A stretch of DNA of 64,000 nucleotides, taken from Sphingomonas sp. UNC305MFCol5.2. GTDB taxonomy: Bacteria > Pseudomonadota > Alphaproteobacteria > Sphingomonadales > Sphingomonadaceae. The stretch is from positions 620,001 through 684,000 of the forward strand of contig NZ_JOOE01000001.1 in the NCBI RefSeq assembly GCF_000712135.1. Reading direction: 5' to 3'. Within the stretch, counting starts at the first letter, position 1. Every line of letters begins with the position of its first letter. A program made the position numbers and the translations under genes. Under the pieces are notes generated by a model. It made no database searches, was not told the DNA's origin, and saw only the letters and a program-made list of their open reading frames with translations. Positions 9,104 through 16,213 of this stretch are shown here, one piece after another.

Positions 9104-10163
9104 GCTCGAGCACGGCGCCACTCGCAGCCGCCGTGCGAATCAGATCGAGCAATTGTGTAACCTTCACCGACACGCCCACGCGCTGCCACCCGGCCTGCGC
9201 CGCCGGCATCGTCATCAGAACTGTCCCGGGGCCGGGCGCCGGCGTCCCATTCCGCTGCAGGAGCGTGACGAAAATATCATCGTTGCCGGCGATCTCCACC
9301 AGCCTGGCGCCGGCCGTCGCCATGCGCGCGACGATATCGGTGAATTGCGCATAACGCGGCGCCTCCAGCACGGCCAGGCCGGCACCGGGCACGCGCACCA
9401 CTTTCAGCCGCCGGTCGATTGCGGTCAGCTGCGCAGGGTTGCCGCGCGCGACCAGCCGCAAGGTCAGTTCATCTCGACCCAGCGTCGCGCCACTCGCCGC
9501 GTCGATCAGCTTCGCATAGCCCGCCTTCACGCCGAACTCGAGGCTCGAGGCGAACCGGCGTTCCCAATGCCGTCCCCAGGCGTTTGGCTCCTGCGTCCGC
9601 CAGACGCCCGCGAGCGCTTCGCCGAAGGGGAAGCGGTACCAGGGAGTTTCATGCATGAACGCGCCGTAGCGGGTCTGCACCGCGGCCGCGTAACGATCGT
9701 CGGCGCTGTGCCACCCGCCGAGCCATTCAGACAGGCGGCCGATCGTGTTCTCATAGGCCGCCTTGACGCCAAGCTCGACCGAGTAACTGATTCCGATCGT
9801 GTAGATCATCACCTTGGCGTCGCCACCGGACGCGCTGCCGCGGGTCAGCCGATTTACGGTGCAATAGCTCGACCAGAAACTAGCGATCTGGCTTCCGAAT
9901 GCGAAGCGGCTCGGCCGCGCACCGACGCTCAGATGGCGGGCATAGCTGTCCGCTTCATAGACGATGTGCCACTCGGGATAAGTGAGCCAGGTGCGCCCCT
10001 CGGGTCGGCGCTCGCGCGGTTCGAGAATCGACCGGTAGGGCGTGCCGGCGCTGGCGCCCGGCAAGGGTGCCCGGCAGCCGCCCTCGATATAGACCACCGG
10101 AATCAGGACGGTGGCCGCGACGATCGCCGCCAGCCCGATGGCGACGCGCCAGCGGCGCTTCAC
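9087..10163 (-). CDS. Membrane-anchored periplasmic protein of unknown function
   Basis: 358 residues from a GTG at 10163 that overlaps the stop of the preceding gene (GTGA); a longer frame to 10403 is open but is antisense-like and overlaps the preceding gene. Residues 6-20 (RVAIGLAAIVAATVLIPVV) form a membrane anchor and the remainder is soluble. Conserved-looking features are TYPEWHIVYEADSYARHL near residue 50 and a Trp-rich central part (GEWLGGW-like, ETPWYRFPF). I do not recognise the family. Coupling to its two neighbours suggests one complex. Confidence 0.65.
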   Translation of the reverse strand: MKRRWRVAIGLAAIVAATVLIPVVYIEGGCRAPLPGASAGTPYRSILEPRERRPEGRTWLTYPEWHIVYEADSYARHLSVGARPSRFAFGSQIASFWSSYCTVNRLTRGSASGGDAKVMIYTIGISYSVELGVKAAYENTIGRLSEWLGGWHSADDRYAAAVQTRYGAFMHETPWYRFPFGEALAGVWRTQEPNAWGRHWERRFASSLEFGVKAGYAKLIDAASGATLGRDELTLRLVARGNPAQLTAIDRRLKVVRVPGAGLAVLEAPRYAQFTDIVARMATAGARLVEIAGNDDIFVTLLQRNGTPAPGPGTVLMTMPAAQAGWQRVGVSVKVTQLLDLIRTAAASGAVLEHVYDY

Positions 10164-10579
10164 GCCGGGACCGCGCGTCCTTGCGCGGCGTGCCGGTACC
10201 CGACCCAGATCGCGAAGCCGCCAATCAGCAGGTGCGGCAGGTTGGCGAAGAAGCGAACGGTCATGGACAGGTCGAGTGGCCCGTACAGGAAGATGCCGCC
10301 ATCGAGATAGCCGCTGCCCGTGATCAGGCCCAGCACGCCGTCTAGGAAGTAGAGCGGCCCAAAAATCCTGAAATAGATTCTTGCCGCTTCGCGCGAACGC
10401 CACGCCGCGACACCGGCCCAGATGCCCGATGCGAGATGCAGGCTGTCGTCATAGAAATCGAGCTTGAACAATCCGAACAGATTGCCCTCGGCATCATGGA
10501 AGCCCGGGACATAGCCCACCAGCACTACCGCGACGAACATCAGGAAATATGCCCAGCCGAACAGTCTTAAGCGATCCAT
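10160..10579 (-). CDS. Four-helix integral membrane protein (DUF4383-like)
   Basis: 139 residues with four hydrophobic segments: FLMFVAVVLVGYVPGF, LHLASGIWAGVAAW, FGPLYFLDGVLGLITG and LPHLLIGGFAIWVGY. The pattern of a histidine in the second helix, RxYxRxFGxLY in the third and a final HLLIG helix resembles DUF4383 membrane proteins; this assignment is from memory and moderate. Ribosome site GGGGGAA precedes the ATG. It is first in a three-gene operon with translational overlaps. No biochemical role is known to me. Confidence 0.65.
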   Translation of the reverse strand: MDRLRLFGWAYFLMFVAVVLVGYVPGFHDAEGNLFGLFKLDFYDDSLHLASGIWAGVAAWRSREAARIYFRIFGPLYFLDGVLGLITGSGYLDGGIFLYGPLDLSMTVRFFANLPHLLIGGFAIWVGYRHAAQGRAVPA

Positions 10580-11125
10580 GCGTTCCCCCTCGTCAGCCGC
10601 GATCTAAAGCAAAACGCGTTCGGAGAACATACTTCCTGCCGAAGAAGGCGTTTCTCCGGCCGACTGGTCGCGACCGGAATGCCGATGCTCAGACGCACCT
10701 GCCGAAAATTGAATCTACGGCAGCTTTCGGGCTCCATGGCTTCGCTGCCGCACGACGGCAAGGAGGGCGCCAAGCCACCGCGCCATGTCGAGGTGCAATA
10801 GAGATAAAAGTAAGATAATCTCACCATGACAATCGAACATTTAAGTTAAATAATGATTAACACTTACATGTGTGTTATAGGCTGAGCTGTCAGGGCAGAA
10901 GAAATGGGAAGCATGAGGCGACGCAACCGGCAGTGATGAGGGTGAGCAGACAGGGTGGATCACCTTTGCAACGCGATCTTGAATATTGGAGCCCCTTTGA
11001 CCGTTGCGTGTGCTGTGAGATCGCTGAGTGTTGTCGGCGTTTCGTGCACCGTTTCGTAGTGCCATGCCGTTCACCGCTCCCAACGATCCGAAGCTGCGCA
11101 GCCATGTGCGCAACCACCAACCGCG
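10580..11125. other. 546-bp intergenic region with an AT-rich core
   Basis: Separates the divergently ending kinase gene from the membrane-protein operon. About 10798-10880 is markedly AT-rich for this genome (ATAAAAGTAAGATAATC, TTAAGTTAAATAATGATTAA) and may hold the promoter of the operon or mark inserted DNA. Short open frames on both strands lack ribosome sites and family features. I see no RNA gene. Confidence 0.4.
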
Positions 11126-14100
11126 TCAGTCCAGCTGAGCGAATACATGCCGCAGCTCGCCGAGTTCGAGCGGCTTGGGCAGCATGAAATCGACATGGGC
11201 GGGTGCCTCGCCCCCGGTCGCCATCTGTCGTCCCCAGCCTGTGAGTAGGATCACGGGCGTTTCCGGAAACAGCTCCTTGACTGTCTGCGCGACCTGATTG
11301 CCATCGACATAAGGCATGCCGAGATCGGTGATCACGACATCATATTTGTCGCCCGTCGCGTGCGCGGCGCGCAGCGCATCGATACCGGCCTGTCCCCCGT
11401 CGGCGGCAGTGATCGTGTGGCCATTGAGCTTGAGCACGATCTCGGTCGACGCGAGCACCGCCGGATCGTCGTCAACCAGCAACAGGCGCAGCGGGCGCAC
11501 TTCGGAAGTCGCCGCCGCCCGCACGCGGCGGCTCCGCGCCTTGCTGGCCGCGAACTCCAACCGCATGCGCGTGCCCTTGCCGGGCGCACTGTCGATGTCG
11601 AGCCGCGCGTCATGGCGCTGCGCCGCGCCTTGGACCATCGCGAGTCCGAGTCCCGTGCCGCGCTCGCCCTTGGTGGTGAAGAAAGGGTCGAGACAGCGCT
11701 CGCGCGTTGCCGCGTCCATTCCGGCGCCGGTGTCACCGATTTCGAACCGCACGCGGACCTTGCCGCCGCGTTCAGGGGGCAGTGACTGTGTCCGGATCGT
11801 GATGGTTCCCCCTTCGGGCAAGGCATCGACGGCGTTGAAGATGAGGTTGGTCGCCGCTTCGCGCAGTTCCGCCGCGTTGCCCATCACCTGTGGCAGATCG
11901 GCCTCCAATTCGGTCGATACCTTGATAACCTGTCCGCGCCGCTGCGGCATGTCGCTCCAGCGCGCGCGCGTGAGTTCGACCACCTGCGGCACCAAATCGT
12001 TCAAATCGAGCGGCTCGAGCTCTGCGTCGCCATCGTTCCGGTAGAAATCGCGCATTCGCCCGACGGTCGCGGCAATGTCTCGAACGACACGCCCCACCAG
12101 CTCCAGATAATCGCCGACCTCCTGGGGCAGGTCGAGTTCGCGTTCGAGCAGTGATTGCGTATAGACACCGACCGGCGAGATCGCGTTGTTGATGTCGTGC
12201 GCGATGCCGCTTGCCATCTGGCCGATCGCACGGAGCCGCTCCTGCTCGAGCACGGCCTGCTGCGTGTGCTTGAGATCGTCATAGGCCCGTTGCAGGCGAT
12301 CGCGAAGCTGCGCCTGACGCGCCGCGAGTGCGACATGTTCGCCCACTTGCCGCAGGAACTCGCAGTCCGCGCTGACAAAGGCCTCGGTGTCGAGCCGCGC
12401 CACGATCAGCACGCCGAACACCTCATCCTCGATCATCAAGGGCGAGATGACCAGCGAACGAAGCCCTTCGCGCGCGAGCCGCGCCGGGAAGGGGAAGTCC
12501 ACCGCCGCGATATCGGACTCGTAAACGAGTTCGCCGGCGATGCAGCGCGAGAGCCCGTTGCGGTCGATCGACACCCGCGCCTTCTCGACGATGCCGAGTT
12601 CCTGGCCCAAGGGCGCACTGCGCACGCCGACATGCGCGACATCGAGCAGATGGTCGACGCGGTCATAGTTGCAGATGCACACGAAATCGGCGGGCATCCG
12701 GTCCTCGAGCGTGCGCACAACGACCTGGAAGATGCTCTGCACGTCCTGACGCTGGCCGATCGCGCGCGTGACCTGTTCCAGCAAGTGGAGCCGGTCGCGT
12801 TGCGCTTGCAGCTTCGTTTCCGCGAGCTTGCGATCGGTGATGTCGCGAACGAAGGCACTGAAGGTCACCGCCTCACCCATCCGGATCGGCGTGATCGACA
12901 GCTCGATCGCAAACTCCTCCCCATCCCGCCGGAGCGCCGTCAGCTCGAGACGCTTGTTCAGTACCCGCGCGTCACCGTTGGCAAGATAGCGCGCCAGCCC
13001 GTTCTTATGCGCGTCGCGATACCGTTCCGGCATGATCGTCTCGTGGACCGGCCGCCCCATCACCTCGGCATGGCTCCAGCCGAATGTCCCTTCCGCCTGC
13101 GGGCTCCAACCGGTGATGAGACCTTCGCTGTCCATCGTCACCACTGCATCGAGCGCCGATTCGACGATCAGCCGGTTGCGCTGCTCGCTCGCATACAGGG
13201 CAGCTTCGGCGCGCCGTTGCTCGGTGACGTCGGTCGAGATGCCGAATATGGCGTAAACCCGGCCGGTTTCATCCCGCAGCGGCGATTTCACCGAGATATA
13301 ATTGTGCAGACCGTCAGTCTGCGGCGCGACTTCCTCCTCGGTCAGTGCGTGGTCGACCTTTGCCACACGCTCATCCATCGCGCGGAAACCGTTCGCGATC
13401 ATTGGCGGGAAAAGATCATGATCGGTCTTGCCGACCACCGCCGCGCGCTCGAAACCGAAGATGTCCGCGTAGCGCTGATTGATCATGAGATAATGGCCCG
13501 CGAGATCCTTCACGTAGATCACTGCCGGGCTGTTCTCGACGATCGCCTCGATCAACCGCACGCTCTGCCGCTGCTCGGCCTCGCGCGCCGCGACCCGCGC
13601 GTCGAGATCGCGATTGATCGCCAGCAACTCCCGCTCAGCCTGCCGCCGTCGGACCGTGTCCGCGGCGCCGATCTGCATCAGATTGAACAGCAGTAACGCT
13701 TCGCCGACCAGCTTGCCGAGGTGCGCAACCAGCGCTGTCGCGTCGCTCGGCGCGCGCGAATAGAGCATCACGCCGTGCGCGATCATCAGGATCACTGCGC
13801 TCGGGACGACCGCACGAGCGACTTCGGTTTCGTCGCGCTGCCGCCAATAGGCCCAACCGACCGCCGCCCAGAGGAGCGGCACGAGGATGAGCGTCGGCCG
13901 CGTGACCCAGAGAAAGCCGGGCGCAACGTAGCGCGGAGCGACCAGAAAGAATGCTGCCAGAAGGACGGCGAGCACGGCCAGCCCGGCTGCAAACAGCCAG
14001 GAAAAAGACCGGGGCCGATGCCGTAGAAGGAGTGCGGCGCCGACCCCAAGCGGCAGCAAGTGCCCCGCCGGGCCCCAGGTTCCGGCGCGAAATTGTACAT

Positions 14101-14422
14101 CCGCTCCGGCCCCACCGCCGAGCCAGCCGAGCACGGCCATGACATGCAGCGCTTCGCCCAGCACCAGGAAGGCAAAGGAGATTGCAAGGAATAGCGGCCA
14201 GCTGTCATCGGTGCGGCGGCTCATGTCCCAGAAGAGCAATGCGACCAGCACGCCGGTCAGAGCGACGCTGGTGTCGAGCACGGTGTGCAGCGAGGGACCC
14301 GCCGCATTGAAATGCAGCATCGCACCGCCGCTCAGGATCAGAACGAGCAGCGCGATTGCAAGATTGGCGGCGAAGCTGAGGACGATCGGCGCCCGGATGG
14401 ACGTGTCCGCGCTACTCATCAT
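11126..14422 (-). CDS. Hybrid sensor histidine kinase: membrane sensor, two PAS, GAF, kinase, receiver
   Basis: 1098 residues. Residues about 12-250 contain seven or more hydrophobic helices forming a membrane sensor of the MASE type, followed by a coiled-coil linker (255-288). PAS domains lie at about 290-402 and 412-530, a GAF domain at about 545-705, and the HisKA domain with phospho-acceptor His742 (ASGIAHDINN). HATPase spans about 835-955 with the DTGAGMD and GTGLGLA boxes. A C-terminal receiver has Asp984-986, phospho-acceptor Asp1033 (VITDLGMP) and Lys1083. It is a phosphorelay sensor. No separate response regulator or phosphotransfer gene is adjacent, so output must pass to a distant partner or stay internal. 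Confidence 0.93.
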   Translation of the reverse strand: MMSSADTSIRAPIVLSFAANLAIALLVLILSGGAMLHFNAAGPSLHTVLDTSVALTGVLVALLFWDMSRRTDDSWPLFLAISFAFLVLGEALHVMAVLGWLGGGAGADVQFRAGTWGPAGHLLPLGVGAALLLRHRPRSFSWLFAAGLAVLAVLLAAFFLVAPRYVAPGFLWVTRPTLILVPLLWAAVGWAYWRQRDETEVARAVVPSAVILMIAHGVMLYSRAPSDATALVAHLGKLVGEALLLFNLMQIGAADTVRRRQAERELLAINRDLDARVAAREAEQRQSVRLIEAIVENSPAVIYVKDLAGHYLMINQRYADIFGFERAAVVGKTDHDLFPPMIANGFRAMDERVAKVDHALTEEEVAPQTDGLHNYISVKSPLRDETGRVYAIFGISTDVTEQRRAEAALYASEQRNRLIVESALDAVVTMDSEGLITGWSPQAEGTFGWSHAEVMGRPVHETIMPERYRDAHKNGLARYLANGDARVLNKRLELTALRRDGEEFAIELSITPIRMGEAVTFSAFVRDITDRKLAETKLQAQRDRLHLLEQVTRAIGQRQDVQSIFQVVVRTLEDRMPADFVCICNYDRVDHLLDVAHVGVRSAPLGQELGIVEKARVSIDRNGLSRCIAGELVYESDIAAVDFPFPARLAREGLRSLVISPLMIEDEVFGVLIVARLDTEAFVSADCEFLRQVGEHVALAARQAQLRDRLQRAYDDLKHTQQAVLEQERLRAIGQMASGIAHDINNAISPVGVYTQSLLERELDLPQEVGDYLELVGRVVRDIAATVGRMRDFYRNDGDAELEPLDLNDLVPQVVELTRARWSDMPQRRGQVIKVSTELEADLPQVMGNAAELREAATNLIFNAVDALPEGGTITIRTQSLPPERGGKVRVRFEIGDTGAGMDAATRERCLDPFFTTKGERGTGLGLAMVQGAAQRHDARLDIDSAPGKGTRMRLEFAASKARSRRVRAAATSEVRPLRLLLVDDDPAVLASTEIVLKLNGHTITAADGGQAGIDALRAAHATGDKYDVVITDLGMPYVDGNQVAQTVKELFPETPVILLTGWGRQMATGGEAPAHVDFMLPKPLELGELRHVFAQLD

Positions 14423-14775
14423 TCGGCCCCTCCCCAGGCCAGAACTCCCCTATCCTATGAGCTTAGGCCGCCAATCTCGTGACCGCAAGACAAGAGCCCA
14501 GTCGTTGCGCGAACTATTGAGATGTGGTGAGCGCCGATAGTCTCGATGATTTGCATGCAATTTCCCTATCCTTTGCGGCATTCATAAAAATCAATCGACG
14601 GAAGGAAGTCTATTCGATCAATGCCGATCGGGTTGCGAAGTTGCCGCGTTGGAAGCGAATGACAGGCAATGGAATTCCACCTGATCGAGGGGATTGACGG
14701 CATTGGCCAGCCTGGCCGTTGAAACCATGACACCGCCCGCTCGTTCCCGCCAGGCCGGGTCAACGGAGATGGACA
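14423..14775. other. 353-bp divergent intergenic region
   Basis: Holds the promoters of the kinase (minus) and of the small stress-type operon (plus). A perfect 10-bp palindrome TTGCATGCAA lies at 14551-14560 and could be an operator. I find no clear EcfG promoter and no RNA gene here. Confidence 0.4.
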
Positions 14776-15069
14776 ATGCCCCAGGGCGACAAGAGCAGCT
14801 ATACCGACAAGCAGAAGCGCAAGGCCGAGCATATCGAGGAAGGCTATGAGGACCGCGGCGTTCCCAAGGGCGAGGCCCAGCGCCGCGCCTGGGCGACGGT
14901 GAACAAGGAATCCGGCGGCGGGAACAAGTCAGGCTCGGGCCGCGGCAAGAAGGACACGCATGTCTCGTCCTCACGGGGCGGACGGGCGCAAAGGTCCGGC
15001 TCGCCCGAGCAACGTTCGGCAGCGGCGCGCAAGGGCTGGGTAACGCGCCGCAAGCACGGCAACGGCTGA
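14776..15069 (+). CDS. Small basic Gly/Ser/Lys-rich protein (plasmid-stabilisation-like)
   Basis: 97 residues. The N-terminal part SYTDKQKRKAEHIEEGYEDR followed by EAQRRAWATVNKESGGG is a recognisable small family usually annotated as plasmid stabilisation protein, and it resembles ChaB-type sequences. The tail is a low-complexity basic Gly/Ser/Arg region. The annotation name is historical; a nucleoid- or stress-related role is more likely on a chromosome. Stop and next start overlap (TGATG), so it is translated with the DUF3175 gene. Confidence 0.75.
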   Translation: MPQGDKSSYTDKQKRKAEHIEEGYEDRGVPKGEAQRRAWATVNKESGGGNKSGSGRGKKDTHVSSSRGGRAQRSGSPEQRSAAARKGWVTRRKHGNG

Positions 15070-15344
15070 TGCCGGCCCGGAAATGGTCGCAAGACGTTAC
15101 CGCACATTCGAATGCGCTCGATCTCGAGGAATCTGTCTTTACCAGGGACGATCCGAAGGAGATCGCGAAATCGCTCAAGCGCTCGGCCGAGCACAGCAAG
15201 CGCCGCAAGGGCACGCCGCTACAATCGGCCATGAACATGCTGACCTTCTACATCAATCGGGCGGGCGACAATCTCGGCGAGAAGCGGCGCAAGGTCCTCG
15301 AGGATGCCAAAAGCGAGTTGCGGGCGCTGTTCGGCGAGAAATAG
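15069..15344 (+). CDS. DUF3175 family protein
   Basis: 91 residues with the full DUF3175 pattern: KWSQDVTAHSNALDLEESVF, then DDPKEIAKSLKRSAEHSKRR, then SAMNMLTFYINRAGDNL. The family is small, cytoplasmic, highly charged and common in Alphaproteobacteria, of unknown function. Its position downstream of the small basic protein and upstream of the isoaspartate repair enzyme suggests a stress or protein-maintenance setting, by inference only. Confidence 0.85.
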   Translation: MPARKWSQDVTAHSNALDLEESVFTRDDPKEIAKSLKRSAEHSKRRKGTPLQSAMNMLTFYINRAGDNLGEKRRKVLEDAKSELRALFGEK

Positions 15345-15414
15345 GCAGGTGGCAGGCGGCCACCATTCGCTCCGTCACGCGTTGACTCGGCGCTATCTCG
15401 ATCAGGAGCAGGCG

Positions 15415-16155
15415 ATGTCGGCGACATCGAGCCTCCGCCGGGTCATGGTGGATACCCAGATCGTCGCGCGCGGCGTGGGTGACGCGCATGTGCTGGACGC
15501 AATGCGTGAAGTTCCGCGTGAATATTTTGTCCCCGAGCCGCTGGGCGAATTCGCCTATGAGGACACGCCACTCCCGATCGAGGCCGGCCAGACCATTTCT
15601 CAGCCATTCATCGTCGCGCATATGATCGAGGCGGCAGCCGTCAAGCCCGGCGACCATGTGCTCGAGATCGGCGCGGGATCGGGCTATGCCGCCGCGGTGA
15701 TGAGCCGCATCGCCGGCACGGTCCATGCGATCGAACGTCATTCGGAGCTTGCAGATCTGGCACGCGAGCGGATGGCGGCGCTCGGCTATGGCAATGTCGA
15801 GATCCTCCATGGCGACGGCACCAATGGCTGGCCTGAGGCTGCGCCGTTCGACGCGATTCTGATCGCCGCCGGGGCCCCATCTATCCCCGAGCCACTGTGC
15901 CGCCAGCTTACGATCGGCGGGCGGCTGGTAATGCCGGTCGGGCCGGCGGATTCGCAACGGCTGGTGCGCGTGACGAGGCTCGGCGATGAAATCTTCGACC
16001 AGGACGATCTGGGCGAGGTCCGTTTCGTGCCGCTGATCGGCGCACACGGTTGGGCCGTGGGCGCGGGCAGCGACGCACTCGTCGAGCCGAAGCCGAAGCC
16101 GGCGGACGGCCCGATGCAAGTCAAGCGCGTCAATCCGTCGCGCCCCGACAGCTGA
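15415..16155 (+). CDS. pcm: Protein-L-isoaspartate O-methyltransferase
   Basis: 246 residues. It methylates L-isoaspartyl residues in aged proteins using S-adenosylmethionine, starting their repair. The SAM motif VLEIGAGSGYAA is at residues 83-94, followed by VHAIERHSELA. The substrate-side segment YEDTPLPIEAGQTISQPFIV at about 49-68 is the family hallmark. ATG at 15415 is chosen because an AGGAG site sits just upstream; the frame stays open to 15304 without support. Convergent with the TonB receptor gene at 16214; no clear terminator is visible between them. Confidence 0.92.
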   Translation: MSATSSLRRVMVDTQIVARGVGDAHVLDAMREVPREYFVPEPLGEFAYEDTPLPIEAGQTISQPFIVAHMIEAAAVKPGDHVLEIGAGSGYAAAVMSRIAGTVHAIERHSELADLARERMAALGYGNVEILHGDGTNGWPEAAPFDAILIAAGAPSIPEPLCRQLTIGGRLVMPVGPADSQRLVRVTRLGDEIFDQDDLGEVRFVPLIGAHGWAVGAGSDALVEPKPKPADGPMQVKRVNPSRPDS

Positions 16156-16213
16156 GCGGCAATGCCATAACAGCGGCCTCGGGCGCAACAGGTGCTTCTA
16201 ATGGAGCAAGATA

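Noticed and set aside
10870-11187. Short frames in the intergenic region next to the kinase gene
   Set aside because: No ribosome sites, Cys/Arg-rich products, and overlap with the kinase 3' end.
12155-13696. A 513-codon plus-strand frame opposite the histidine kinase
   Set aside because: Antisense to PAS, GAF and kinase coding sequence; no ribosome site and no motifs.
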